Part shown: positions 17,772-26,924 of the stretch, in pieces
Layout: each line of letters opens with the position of its first letter
Numbering within the stretch: position 1 is the stretch's first letter
Origin: CAVWDI01 sp963753725
Lineage (GTDB): Bacteria > Chloroflexota > Anaerolineae > Anaerolineales > UBA4823
NCBI GenBank assembly: GCA_963753725.1
Contig: CAVWDI010000021.1
Span: 1 to 64,000 of the forward strand
Length of the DNA: 64,000 nucleotides
Direction: 5' to 3'
Notes under the pieces: model-generated
Databases searched by the model: none
Told to the model about the DNA's origin: nothing
The model's input: only the letters and a program-made list of their open reading frames with translations
Translations under genes and position numbers: made by a program

Positions 17772-19442
17772 TTAACGACGTTTCAACATAATTGCCGCGG
17801 CCAAGCCGGCACATATTAGCAGCACAACCATCCCCGCACTTATCACTATCCAACTGGGTGAGAGCTGCCGCACTGCTGCCCGAATTTTGAAATCATCAGC
17901 GGATGATTGTTGGTGTACTACGGAAACTGTGGGCAGCGAAGTGCTTGGCATTGTGACTGATGTGTCAGTTATTTCAGGCGCTGCTTGAGGTTCTTGCGCG
18001 GTAGGCAGGTTTTCTGGTGTTTTGGACGCGGAGGGAAAAAGCCCGCCATCATCATTTTGTTTTCCATACACCGTTAGCACACCTGCCTCTGGGATGCTCA
18101 GGTGTATAGATTGGTTTGCGTTCAACAAAACATCAGGTTGGTCGACATCATATTCTGATGCTGTAGTGTATTTAATCCCGTATTTTCCACCCGGCAAACC
18201 TCTCAGTTCAAAAGCGCATTCCGTATCTGCCAACACAACGACAACATAACTCCCATTCGAGTTTATAAAAACAAGAGGGTCAAATGCTTTGTTGGTGCTC
18301 TGCACCCCGATCCGCAGAGCATCCCTCCTGATAAATTTAAAGTATTGGCGTAAGAATCTGGTCCTTTCCCCGATTTGTACCCTGGGATTTTCGGGGTCCT
18401 TATTATCAACAGTAAAATATGCACCACCATCATCACCTTCACCGCAAAACCCCAATGTAAACTGCTGCCAACTCGCATTCGAACCGTCTCGTAGGTCCTC
18501 GTGCAGTTCACGGTAATCCCCGCCGATATGTTCGAGCATAGCCGTATCGATTTGATAAAGTGCGCCTCTTTCCGCAATGGCTTTCAAATTCCCCGATGTT
18601 GTGCCGCCATAGCGATGATAAGAGAATTCCAACAGGTATTGCTCTACACCCGGCACCTTTATCATCTTATCAAAATACTTGACCGCCGATGCCATGTTTG
18701 CATTTGAGGGCGCGACAAATGCTGGTTTGAAACCGTTCGTTTCCAGGCGCTCGGCTGCTGCAACAATAGCTTTCCCGATCAATTCTCCATCCCACTCGGA
18801 CACATTGTCCGGTTCGAGGATCACTTCCCAGGTATCGGGGACCAATCCATACTTCTCTTTCAGATGCAGGCTGGCAGTCAGGATAAATTCTGCATATTCC
18901 TGTGGGTCCTGGTGGTGGTATTCCAATCCGGGCATATTTTGCTTCGTAAATGCAACGTATAATAGATTTATATGTAACTGCTCCCCATTCGCCTCTACCC
19001 GCTCCCGCATAGGTAAGACGACATTTTCAACGGTATTATCCAGCTCAGAAAAATTAAATCCATCCCAATTCAATTCGAAAGGATCATCATTGTCGTTAAC
19101 GGTTGAATAGCGGATGCCCCTCCAAAATGGGCGATCGATAGTCCCTGCCTGGAATTCGGACCAGAAATCGCGTTGATTTTCGGCGCCGCTCTTCACCTGC
19201 AGCCGCAGCCGGTTTATGCCTAAATCGCCAGCCGCTATATCGAAGAGTTCATCTTTGTAATTTTGAAACCCCTCGCATTCCATCTGCCCTGCCTGGGCTG
19301 TCGCTTCCCAGCCGGCGATGGTTTGATACTGTATTGATGGATCGATTACTATCACAACCTCATCAGCATTTATGGGAAGAGATAGTAAACCCAAAAACAA
19401 TCTTTCAATAATGAATAACCCTAAAAGGAAATAAACGGCCAT
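17772..19442 (-). CDS. GH30-like glycoside hydrolase, secreted and membrane-anchored
   Basis: Predicted extracytoplasmic glycosidase of clan GH-A, closest by eye to GH30. Seen in 556 residues: signal segment 1-26, YQTIAGWEA near 39-47 (GH30 QxIxGFG region), acid/base candidate Glu210 in VILEPDN, nucleophile candidate Glu304 in TAMLEHIG, and the GH30-like RTRFLRQYFKFIRRDALRIG linking to a C-terminal beta domain. Then comes a Ser/Thr/Pro-rich stretch (about 460-520) and a last helix VISAGMVVLLICAGLAAAIML with a KRR stop. It would be displayed on the outer side of the membrane, where it may trim the glycan made by this cluster (inference). Confidence 0.72.
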   Translation of the reverse strand: MAVYFLLGLFIIERLFLGLLSLPINADEVVIVIDPSIQYQTIAGWEATAQAGQMECEGFQNYKDELFDIAAGDLGINRLRLQVKSGAENQRDFWSEFQAGTIDRPFWRGIRYSTVNDNDDPFELNWDGFNFSELDNTVENVVLPMRERVEANGEQLHINLLYVAFTKQNMPGLEYHHQDPQEYAEFILTASLHLKEKYGLVPDTWEVILEPDNVSEWDGELIGKAIVAAAERLETNGFKPAFVAPSNANMASAVKYFDKMIKVPGVEQYLLEFSYHRYGGTTSGNLKAIAERGALYQIDTAMLEHIGGDYRELHEDLRDGSNASWQQFTLGFCGEGDDGGAYFTVDNKDPENPRVQIGERTRFLRQYFKFIRRDALRIGVQSTNKAFDPLVFINSNGSYVVVVLADTECAFELRGLPGGKYGIKYTTASEYDVDQPDVLLNANQSIHLSIPEAGVLTVYGKQNDDGGLFPSASKTPENLPTAQEPQAAPEITDTSVTMPSTSLPTVSVVHQQSSADDFKIRAAVRQLSPSWIVISAGMVVLLICAGLAAAIMLKRR

Positions 19443-19481
19443 ATGAAAAATTATATGTTATGGTTTTAAGAATAACGCAAT

Positions 19482-21095
19482 CTACGGCTCTATTCTTTGC
19501 GCTTGACCTGTTTCACGATGTGGAAACCGAAAATTCCAGATAGCCAGAACTATGATCACCAACAAAATCAAAACCTGCCATGCTGAAATCCATCCAGGCA
19601 GGTATCCTAACCGTTCCAACGTCGTAAGCCAGGGTAAACGGGGTCCATTGGTTGATATATCTATCAATGATTCAAAAATCCCCCACCTCTGCTCCACATC
19701 CCGGTACATGACCAGGGACCAGGACCAATAAGTGGCGATCACACTTAAGGAAACCGCCAGCCAGGAAGGCAATAGTAACAAAACATCCGCCACGATCAAG
19801 AACAGAAATGGTACTGCGGGCACCATATGGCGTATGCCGCTGTTAAACTGCAGCCGGCTGAATTGATTAGCGGCAGTAAAGAGTAATAAACACACCGTGA
19901 ACAAGAGAATTATAAAAGTCTCCAGTTTCCCAATCAGTCTGGGCGACTCGCTGTTGTCCGAACCTTTGCGAAACCAGGCCGGGAAGTAAAGCGCTAACAG
20001 CAGAATTGGCGCGGACAGGAATAGGCCATAACGGTATCCAAAGGTGTTGTTCCACAAAAGATCAAGCTTCGGCACATCCATTCCCCGGTAGCCGAAAATC
20101 GAGTACTGCGTGGGCGGCATATAATGCTGGGACGGGTAGAAAGGATTGCCGAACACCAACCACTGGTACGCCAACAAAATCGCACCACTCATAAATACCC
20201 CAAGTGCAAACCACGCCAAATCTCGCCATGATTTTCGATCATCTGCAAAAGACCTCCAGCGCAAAAACGCATATAACATCATTACAAACACAACGATCAA
20301 TCCGCTGTAATCCAGAACCACGGTAAATCCCGCCAGAGCGCCAGCGATAAAATAGCGCGGCTTTCCTGGATTTTTTGGATCATCCCAGGGTCGCCACAGG
20401 CACACAAAGGAAAAAAACGCGAAATACGCCGCCAACAAATTGTGGTTCAACTCCGCGGTCCGGTAAAAAATCGGGGTGGCGAAAGCGTAGACCAGGGACA
20501 GCAGCAGCCCTTTCTTAACTGAACCGGTCAAGTATGCCAGTATGTAGAACATCAGCACCACGCTCAATGCTGAGAGCGGCGCCATCAGGAAAACCTGCAT
20601 TACTCCTGCAGCCAGGCCAAACTTAACATCCAGACCGCGCTGGTAGGCTTCCAGGTAAAACGCCTCTGCCATCGGATAAATGGTATCGTACTGCGGGGGT
20701 TGAATTCCGGCAGCACTCCGGTACGCTTCCACCCGATGGACAATTACATCAATTACCGGACGCGCCAGGGCATAAGGGATGGCTCCTAAAATCGAGGCGC
20801 CGGGATTGTTGTTAATATAAGCTCCGCCTCCAGGCAATTCAAAAATATCCGGATGCAGCCCGGAGTATTCCGAAACATCAAAGCTTAAATGGTCGCCCAG
20901 GCTTAATGCTGGGTAAATCTCGCGTACCGTGTTGGTCGCAAAATGAAGTGCATATATTAACCAACAGGTAAAGAATAACCGGATTGCGGCGCTGCCAATG
21001 TTGTATCGCCATGGGGTTGGTTCTGGTTTTAATCTGCTTTGGTTTTCAACGGCGCTGATTTCTTGTGGATGGTCTACTTTTTCAGGTGAGTGCAT
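19482..21095 (-). CDS. PMT-like integral membrane glycosyltransferase
   Basis: Multi-pass membrane protein of 537 residues resembling GT39/GT-C enzymes. Seen: N-terminal helix near 30-50, a first periplasmic loop with acidic residues (SLGDHLSFDVSEYSG), then a ladder of about ten helices and a YPSQHYMPPTQYS loop. Sequence identity to its neighbours looks low, so it probably has its own donor or acceptor. It lies 39 bases before the GH30-like gene. Confidence 0.7.
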   Translation of the reverse strand: MHSPEKVDHPQEISAVENQSRLKPEPTPWRYNIGSAAIRLFFTCWLIYALHFATNTVREIYPALSLGDHLSFDVSEYSGLHPDIFELPGGGAYINNNPGASILGAIPYALARPVIDVIVHRVEAYRSAAGIQPPQYDTIYPMAEAFYLEAYQRGLDVKFGLAAGVMQVFLMAPLSALSVVLMFYILAYLTGSVKKGLLLSLVYAFATPIFYRTAELNHNLLAAYFAFFSFVCLWRPWDDPKNPGKPRYFIAGALAGFTVVLDYSGLIVVFVMMLYAFLRWRSFADDRKSWRDLAWFALGVFMSGAILLAYQWLVFGNPFYPSQHYMPPTQYSIFGYRGMDVPKLDLLWNNTFGYRYGLFLSAPILLLALYFPAWFRKGSDNSESPRLIGKLETFIILLFTVCLLLFTAANQFSRLQFNSGIRHMVPAVPFLFLIVADVLLLLPSWLAVSLSVIATYWSWSLVMYRDVEQRWGIFESLIDISTNGPRLPWLTTLERLGYLPGWISAWQVLILLVIIVLAIWNFRFPHRETGQAQRIEP

Positions 21096-21162
21096 CGAGT
21101 GCTCGAAATATGTGTTTCAAAGACAAATAAAATCCATTGATGAAATCAACATTTATGGATGC

Positions 21163-21540
21163 TTACATTTTTTCCTCGGGTTTATTAACCTGGACAAGTT
21201 GGTCTGGGGGTTCTTCTTCTATTTTTGCGATCTCGTCTAAATGTATAGCCACTCTCTCTTCCTGAGTAAGAGGAACCGTCTTTTGCCACACTTTCGCTCC
21301 CGACATCACGCGCAGCAAAGCGGTCGGTTGGTAAACAATACTGGGCCACATGAAAATTTCTGTTGTGCACCAGCACTCCTTTCTGGCAATACTTGCACGC
21401 AATTCTTTAGCTTCTTTTGAATTCCATATCTCATTGAATGAATTCTCACGCAGGTTGCCGATTGGTTCATGGATCTCGCACACGCTGACATCACCGTTGG
21501 CGTAGACTACTCCCGCCAGCACTCCCGCCGTGCACGGCAC
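21163..21540 (-). CDS. Radical SAM protein, C-terminal SPASM-like part (after in-frame stop)
   Basis: Auxiliary cysteine domain of the radical SAM enzyme that begins at 22344. The two ORFs are in the same frame, separated only by a TAA (21544-21546) and one codon. Seen: FVPCTAGVLAGVVYANGDVSVCE, then HEPIGNLRENSFNEIWNS and KECWCTTE, a SPASM-type layout (G.V..C....IGN.....W). The GTG at 21538-21540 is an internal codon rather than a true start. Confidence 0.75.
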   Translation of the reverse strand: MPCTAGVLAGVVYANGDVSVCEIHEPIGNLRENSFNEIWNSKEAKELRASIARKECWCTTEIFMWPSIVYQPTALLRVMSGAKVWQKTVPLTQEERVAIHLDEIAKIEEEPPDQLVQVNKPEEKM

Positions 21541-21543
21541 AAA

Positions 21544-22344
21544 TTAAGTCTCGCGCTGGATGGTCTCAATTTTTGTCCACTGCAGCATAGGTTCGACACT
21601 GGCGCCGTATCGACCTTCCTCGCGCGGTGCCCACAGCCTGCGTATATACTCGTAAAGTTCACCATACTGGCGCAGTTGTGGTCCCTGCAGGGTGGCATCT
21701 TTACGGTCGCCTCGAATAATAGCCAGGTTATGGTGGTCCATGTGTGGACAGCGGTCGAACAGGAATGTCGATAAACGCTGAATTTCATCCATATTCCGAT
21801 CGGTTGCGGTTGAAATACAGTGGATGCGAAGACGCGGTTCACTTTTCTGCAGTTTTGCCAGCGCGTCGTAGGTCTCCATCGCATTTTTGAAGGCATTCCT
21901 GGTGACTCTAAATTCATCGTGGAACTGCGGCATGCCGTCCAGGGACAGTTCAACGACAAACAACTCAAGCTCTGGCTCTTCTATGATATTCATGATTGCA
22001 TTTACCGTACGCTCGGTGTAGAAACCATTGGTCGGTACATAAATCTGGCGCACACCATTCTGGGTGATAAATTGCCGGCATATTTCAGCAAACTCTTTGC
22101 GTAAAAAAGGTTCGCCACCGGATATGCTCAAGTTTTCTATTTTGCCCAGCGACCGGGAGAGTTCAAAGATCTCATCCCTGGTAAGATCATCTTTACTATT
22201 CAAACTGCGCCAGTAAAAACAATGTGCACACTTCATGTTGCAGATTGAATTAATAAACAACGTCATAAATGGTGGTGTCGTTGGTTCACCGTAATTCTTG
22301 GAGATGATACTCACATGTCTCACAATCCGTTGTAGAAAGTTCAC
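21544..22344 (-). CDS. Radical SAM enzyme, N-terminal catalytic part
   Basis: Iron-sulfur enzyme that makes a 5'-deoxyadenosyl radical. Seen in 266 residues: the cluster motif CNMKCAHC (CX3CX2C, about 35-42), SISGGEPFLRKEF for SAM binding, VPTNGFY, and VELSLDGMPQFHD. The reading ends QRET then TAA, then resumes directly as FVPCTAG, so the full enzyme would be about 393 residues. Substrate unknown. Placement in a glycan cluster, next to a GT2 and a PMT-like enzyme, suggests modification of a sugar, lipid carrier or surface peptide (inference). Confidence 0.85.
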   Translation of the reverse strand: MNFLQRIVRHVSIISKNYGEPTTPPFMTLFINSICNMKCAHCFYWRSLNSKDDLTRDEIFELSRSLGKIENLSISGGEPFLRKEFAEICRQFITQNGVRQIYVPTNGFYTERTVNAIMNIIEEPELELFVVELSLDGMPQFHDEFRVTRNAFKNAMETYDALAKLQKSEPRLRIHCISTATDRNMDEIQRLSTFLFDRCPHMDHHNLAIIRGDRKDATLQGPQLRQYGELYEYIRRLWAPREEGRYGASVEPMLQWTKIETIQRET

Positions 22345-22413
22345 TCAAATCTCCAGAGATAATTTATTTCCAGGAATTCTAAAACCACTTTTCTTATCAT
22401 TGATCTTTTTTGT

Positions 22414-23349
22414 TTATTCATGGCCGGTGGTGTAACCAACCATTTCCCCAAACGCTAATGCATATGAAACCACAAACAATTGTGGAAGGCAAGAGAGCAA
22501 TTTTTTCCGGTTTCTCCCATCCCGGAAAGCCTTGAGTATTATTCGGCCCAGTATCACGAAAGGAATTAATGGGCTGATGAAAATAAGGAACAAACGCCAG
22601 CCTAAAGGCTTATCCTTTATCCGAACACTGGCAAATAATCTCCCCCAAGCAAACCTCTCCTGCATAGTACGTTTTAATTGCAAATCTCCCCAATCCTGGT
22701 TCACTACAATTTCAGGACTCATCCAGAGTGTTTCACCTCTCTCTGCAAGTTTCCAATGAACAATCACCTCCACATATCTATCTTCCCAGAATTCCTTTAT
22801 TGAATCAAGGGCTTCTTTTTTATATGTGACATTTATATCGGATAAATATGCAGCAGGTCCTTCCGGAAGCGGGAGCTGGTATCTGCCAAAATCAAGATAA
22901 TATGCCGCAGTGTTGACAGTTCCCTTGCCTAGATGTTCTATCGCTCCGCCGATTACACTATGAGGCAACTTGTGTGCAGCCTGCACCTGATCACACCAAT
23001 CTATGTCTGGATTTCCATAATCGTGCAAAAGACCTACGATTTTTCCTCTGGCAGCCTTCAAACCCTGTACAGTCCGCTGGTCATAGAATTCGTGCTGCGC
23101 GCTGCAAGTGCCGGCCGGCGAATGAGTTTTAATCTCCCCAATATCCAGGCACTTCACATCCGGAAAATTACTTACAATTTCATCAATGTACAGTATCGAT
23201 GAATCACATGGAACGATAACTTCAATCGACTTCTTCCTGACTTGAGGGATAATAGAATTTAAACACCGAAATAATTGCTTTTTTCCTGAAACAATGGTAA
23301 CGATTATGGACAGACTTAACCCGCTGTCACTTTCAATTGAAGTGTTCAT
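22414..23349 (-). CDS. GT2-like glycosyltransferase
   Basis: Predicted nucleotide-sugar glycosyltransferase of GT-A fold. Seen in 311 residues: start LSLSIIVTIVSGKKQLFRCLNSI, LLHDYGNPDIDW where family 2 has its DxD region, a GGAIEHLGKGTVN segment, and ERFAWGRLFAS. Two C-terminal hydrophobic segments (about 254-270 and 287-303) anchor it. The metal-binding motif is weak (no clean DxD), so activity is less certain than for the other GT2 genes. Confidence 0.7.
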   Translation of the reverse strand: MNTSIESDSGLSLSIIVTIVSGKKQLFRCLNSIIPQVRKKSIEVIVPCDSSILYIDEIVSNFPDVKCLDIGEIKTHSPAGTCSAQHEFYDQRTVQGLKAARGKIVGLLHDYGNPDIDWCDQVQAAHKLPHSVIGGAIEHLGKGTVNTAAYYLDFGRYQLPLPEGPAAYLSDINVTYKKEALDSIKEFWEDRYVEVIVHWKLAERGETLWMSPEIVVNQDWGDLQLKRTMQERFAWGRLFASVRIKDKPLGWRLFLIFISPLIPFVILGRIILKAFRDGRNRKKLLSCLPQLFVVSYALAFGEMVGYTTGHE

Positions 23350-23358
23350 CGCTAATAA

Positions 23359-24810
23359 TTAACTATCCATCTCTCCACCCCCACGCTGAAAAATTAATCG
23401 CATGTTGGTAATCAGATCTGGTTGTAAAACAGCCATCAAAATTAAATAAATTGCCAGACCAATCGCGCCAGCCAGGAAAATATGGATGACATCCACCTGC
23501 ATTAAAAAATAAAGCGCAGCGGAGAGCAAAATGCCTGCGATAACCGGCTTCCAGATATAAACAAATACCGGTATTGGGACAATCAAACGTTTTACGTAAA
23601 GGTATGCTGTCAGCCAAATGACAGCCTCGGAGATCACCAGCGATGCCGCGGCACCCAATAAGCCGTACCGTCCAACCAGTACCAGGTTTAACATCACATT
23701 CACGACCGCCCCAATGACCGCGCTGTAGAATTCATATTTCTGCTTGTCGTAACCGATTAATGTGTAGCGAAAATGACCGCTCATTAAGGCCAGCGGGATC
23801 ACCCAAATCAACACCGCGAATATCCGTGAGGCGCCCCGGTATTGCTCCCCAAAAATTAATGTGATTCCAAACTCCGCAAATAACACGCCGTAGATAGCAA
23901 TAAAAATCCCCCCCCAGGCTGCAATTTGAAGGGAAATTTTCATCAATCTCAGGAAAACACTAACCGGCTGTTGGCTGGAACGTGATATAGACGGCAGCAT
24001 ATTGTAGAAATAAAGCCAAACAAATGCATGCAACGCAACCACAATCCGGTGGGCAGCAGTAAACCAACCCAGCTCAACTCCCCCAATCACAAATCCTAAC
24101 AGGATTGTGGCAAAGTACATCTTGATCGCCCAAACCAGTTCGCTCGCCCCGATAGGGATAGCTTTGCGGTACAGGGCGAAAGCATCCAATAAGCGTGCTT
24201 TGTAGCGTGGGAAACCAAAGATATGGATGATGGCTGCCATTAATATGACTGCCACACTTAATTGAGCCGCGCCTTCGATGATCGGAACCAACCAAATCTG
24301 TTGGGGTTCGTGAACCAACAGGAACACCAGACCAGCAAACACCGACCAGCGTGTAAGAGAGGCCAGCGCAACGTACTGCATCATGTCCCTCCCCTGAAAT
24401 ACCCATTGGGTCAACCAAGGGAGCACAAACATTACCAATCCGTACAGTAATATGAGTGTCTTCACTTCTTGCGGCTGGTTGATAAACATCGCAAGTAAAG
24501 CCAAAAAAACAAAAGCGGTCAAAGCCAATACTGAGCGTGCCAGCGTTATATTAACAAACAACTTTGACTGCTGACCCTTGTCCTTAGCCAACTCACGCGC
24601 GCCGATATAACTCAATCCACTGTCAACAAATAGATGGACGATAAAATAGATCGCAATCGCAAATTCAAGGGAGCCGTAGCTTTCAGGGCCTAGCACACGC
24701 GCCAGGTAAGCCAGCGCGATAGCTGCCAAGACCTTACTGATAAATTCACCCCCGGATAAGATCACATAATTGGTAGCCAGACGAGGCATGCGCAGGATAC
24801 GCTGCATCAA
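23359..24810 (-). CDS. Polysaccharide flippase (Wzx/MATE-like)
   Basis: Membrane protein that flips polyprenyl-linked glycan units across the inner membrane. Seen in 483 residues: N-terminal NYVILSGGEFISKVLAAIALAYLARVLGPESYG, a hallmark of Wzx/RfbX proteins, and about 14 hydrophobic segments in even spacing. It sits between a GT2 gene and a UDP-galactopyranose mutase-like gene, as in O-antigen or exopolysaccharide clusters. Confidence 0.87.
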   Translation of the reverse strand: MMQRILRMPRLATNYVILSGGEFISKVLAAIALAYLARVLGPESYGSLEFAIAIYFIVHLFVDSGLSYIGARELAKDKGQQSKLFVNITLARSVLALTAFVFLALLAMFINQPQEVKTLILLYGLVMFVLPWLTQWVFQGRDMMQYVALASLTRWSVFAGLVFLLVHEPQQIWLVPIIEGAAQLSVAVILMAAIIHIFGFPRYKARLLDAFALYRKAIPIGASELVWAIKMYFATILLGFVIGGVELGWFTAAHRIVVALHAFVWLYFYNMLPSISRSSQQPVSVFLRLMKISLQIAAWGGIFIAIYGVLFAEFGITLIFGEQYRGASRIFAVLIWVIPLALMSGHFRYTLIGYDKQKYEFYSAVIGAVVNVMLNLVLVGRYGLLGAAASLVISEAVIWLTAYLYVKRLIVPIPVFVYIWKPVIAGILLSAALYFLMQVDVIHIFLAGAIGLAIYLILMAVLQPDLITNMRLIFQRGGGEMDS

Positions 24811-24822
24811 ATCGTCACTTCC

Positions 24823-25497
24823 TTAATCTTCAACCACATGAGTTTCAAAAATTCGCCGGAAACTCCCCCACTGTTCACGGTCAAAAGATCCATCCTCTCT
24901 GAAACATTCCACCGCACTGTACGCCATATAAAGCGCATGGTGGGTGTTGTCGTGCGCGAATAGACCCTGGCGTCCAAACGTGAGCAATCCGGGAATTTTA
25001 TCGATCCAACCATCCAGCTCGTTGAAGAAATCCTCATATCCCTGCCGGTAAATTGGATATGCGTGTCTCAGGCGGCGCACAAGGATTTGAGACACTCCAG
25101 CCGTTATGGGTATCCCCGCTTTCGCAAGCGCGTCCCTGACCAAATCACCCAGTGTTTCGTCAGGGTAATCCCATTCAGGATCATCTGTTGAGCACGGTAA
25201 TTCCGCGCATATCACAGTTCGGCCATCAGGAGCTTGAGCTGCGCTGTAATTCTTCGCTTCCGATAAACGAGAAATGCGAATGCTGCTTTCCGGAAAATAA
25301 TGCGCATCATATTCGCTGAAATGGTCGCTTTCAAGGACGAGGTAAATTAGCAGCATCGCCCGGTAATCTATGCTATTGGCAGCTTTTATTAATTGCTCCG
25401 GAAGCGCTGGATTTGAAACGGCGCGCCAGCACAGTAATAGGGATGGTAGACCAGACAAAATTTGCATCAACTGTGTCTGTTTGCCCGTTTTGTTCAT
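24823..25497 (-). CDS. FAD-dependent amine oxidase/UGM-like protein, C-terminal part
   Basis: Last third of the flavoprotein that starts at 26258. Useful residues begin near 25415 with NPALPEQLIKAANSIDYRAM. Seen: substrate-domain strands, RLRHAYPIYRQGYEDFF, and the FAD-closing GLLTFGRQGLFAHDNTHHALYMA near the C-terminus. An extra A in the CAAAT context near 25415 separates it from the middle part; the upstream residues of this ORF are out of frame with the family. Confidence 0.78.
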   Translation of the reverse strand: MNKTGKQTQLMQILSGLPSLLLCWRAVSNPALPEQLIKAANSIDYRAMLLIYLVLESDHFSEYDAHYFPESSIRISRLSEAKNYSAAQAPDGRTVICAELPCSTDDPEWDYPDETLGDLVRDALAKAGIPITAGVSQILVRRLRHAYPIYRQGYEDFFNELDGWIDKIPGLLTFGRQGLFAHDNTHHALYMAYSAVECFREDGSFDREQWGSFRRIFETHVVED

Positions 25498-25900
25498 AGA
25501 TTACTTCGATCGAATTTTCACTTTTAATATTAATGGATTTCACTTCTGCTTGCAGCCGGATATCAGCACCACCCTGCAAAGCGTGCTGGTAGTAAGCTAA
25601 AGATATCTGCCCAAAACCCAAACGTGGGTAATAAAATCGACCTTTGCCCTTTGATTTAGAACTTGAGCCGGAGGGCAGCACTTTTCGAATCATCTTGGTA
25701 AGCGAATTGTTTGATACACGCCGCTGTGCTTGTATCGCAGAAAGTTCTTGGGGTTCCAGTCCCCACAACTTGCGTGCGTAAGGAAAATAAAAATCCTGGC
25801 AGATCGTTTTTCCGAGGTCCTCTCTCCATAACTGAGGCAAAATTCTCCCTACCATCCTCCTGGCGGGTTCCGCCTGCGAAAATCTTTCCGGCCAAATCAA
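25373..25900 (-). CDS. FAD-dependent amine oxidase/UGM-like protein, middle part
   Basis: Middle of the same flavoprotein. Genuine from about 25820 (LGKTICQDFYFPYARKLWG) to about 25415 (TIPITVLARRF). Seen: KGKGRFYYPRLGFGQISLAYYQH, the conserved glycine-rich segment of amine oxidase-like enzymes, and YPR contacts. An extra C in GGACCTCGG near 25817 breaks it from the N-terminal part. Confidence 0.75.
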   Translation of the reverse strand: MIWPERFSQAEPARRMVGRILPQLWREDLGKTICQDFYFPYARKLWGLEPQELSAIQAQRRVSNNSLTKMIRKVLPSGSSSKSKGKGRFYYPRLGFGQISLAYYQHALQGGADIRLQAEVKSINIKSENSIEVIYEQNGQTDTVDANFVWSTIPITVLARRFKSSASGAINKSCQ

Positions 25901-26258
25901 CTCCTACCCCCATCGAAAACTCCAGCGGTGATCGCAGAGCCAGGTCCAAAGGCTGAAGTGGGAAATGGATCCATCGATCACGCAAGCGAATGCGGCCGTG
26001 GCGCGGGCGGTCCAACAAATCATCACCCAGCATTGCACGAATGTCTGCCAGTATCTCGGGGTCACAGCTGGGATGCAGCCGGTGGCTGCCAAAATCTACA
26101 TGGACACCGGCTAATTCAAAACTGGCAGCATTACCCCCCACCCAGCCATTCTTCTCGAGACCCTTAACTTGAAAATTCGTGCGGCGAACTAACTGACTCG
26201 CCGCACCCAATCCAGCCGGACCTGCACCAAGAATAACGATGTGTGAATTTTCCTGCAA
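25656..26258 (-). CDS. FAD-dependent amine oxidase/UGM-like protein, N-terminal part
   Basis: FAD-binding start of a flavoprotein of the UDP-galactopyranose mutase/protoporphyrinogen oxidase-like group. Seen: dinucleotide motif VILGAGPAGLGAASQL (8-23), GLEKNGWVGGNAASFE, DFGSHRLHPS, and ENFASVMERG before the break near 25817. With two single-base corrections the three ORFs give one protein of about 478 residues (24823-26258). In glycan clusters such enzymes often isomerise or oxidise a sugar nucleotide or lipid-linked sugar (inference). Confidence 0.8.
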   Translation of the reverse strand: MQENSHIVILGAGPAGLGAASQLVRRTNFQVKGLEKNGWVGGNAASFELAGVHVDFGSHRLHPSCDPEILADIRAMLGDDLLDRPRHGRIRLRDRWIHFPLQPLDLALRSPLEFSMGVGVDLAGKIFAGGTRQEDGRENFASVMERGPRKNDLPGFLFSLRTQVVGTGTPRTFCDTSTAACIKQFAYQDDSKSAALRLKF

Positions 26259-26336
26259 GCTCGGATTATCCTCCGTTTACAATACAAAAATAAACTGTAA
26301 ACTACCCGTGGATGATTAGTTTTTTTTACAGCCGCA

Positions 26337-26915
26337 TTAAACCAGGTATGGGACGAACATTTTTGTCTGCTGTTTGTATTCCTTGTATTCGGGGAATGCC
26401 TTGGTTAGTAAAGCCTCTTCGTCCAAGGCCTGTTTATATATTACAGGAAGTAAACCAATTCCAAGAATTACCAACCACGAGTTTAACGCCAGTTCAAGCC
26501 CAATCACTAGCATTGCATCCCCGATGTAGATCGGGTGGCGGATATATTGGTAAATCCCGTTGTTTACTAGCTTTTGCTCGGGGAGTACCGTGAAATCTTC
26601 CAGATCAACCCAATTGTTCCCAAGCTGGACACGCCCGATGATGGCGATGAGTAAACCAATCAGGTAAATTGACAACCCAATAATTCGGATACCTGTCAAA
26701 TTCTCGGTTATCGGCAGCAAATCGGGTATAAATATTGTTTGAATAATCAAAAAGACCAGGAACAGGCCCTTTCCAAGTTTAATTCCGCTTTTTATATTAA
26801 ATTCATAGGGTTGTTTCCGTTTCTGAGGGGCGGCGCCTTCCCGTCTCTTCATCAGCTCCCATACCAGCTTATGTATAAGCATGCCAAGCAGCAGAACAAT
26901 TCGAAGCGCAATCAT
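26337..26915 (-). CDS. Isoprenylcysteine carboxyl methyltransferase-like membrane protein
   Basis: Integral membrane methyltransferase-type protein (ICMT/PEMT superfamily). Seen in 192 residues: helices near 1-15, 50-65, 74-95 and 133-153. The C-terminal signature has NNGIYQYIRHPIYIGD (SAM/substrate motif RHP.Y) and EEALLTKAFPEYKEY. Bacteria lack prenylated CAAX proteins, so the substrate is probably a lipid or polyprenyl compound. It lies between a flavoprotein gene and a polyprenyl-phosphate glycosyltransferase gene. Confidence 0.82.
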   Translation of the reverse strand: MIALRIVLLLGMLIHKLVWELMKRREGAAPQKRKQPYEFNIKSGIKLGKGLFLVFLIIQTIFIPDLLPITENLTGIRIIGLSIYLIGLLIAIIGRVQLGNNWVDLEDFTVLPEQKLVNNGIYQYIRHPIYIGDAMLVIGLELALNSWLVILGIGLLPVIYKQALDEEALLTKAFPEYKEYKQQTKMFVPYLV

Positions 26916-26924
26916 AAGGTTAAG

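Noticed and set aside
10970..21546. Possible stop-codon recoding (TAG in HlyD, TAA in radical SAM)
   Set aside because: Two different stop codons in two genes, no pattern elsewhere, and many indels nearby; error or simple mutation is more likely than a recoded code.
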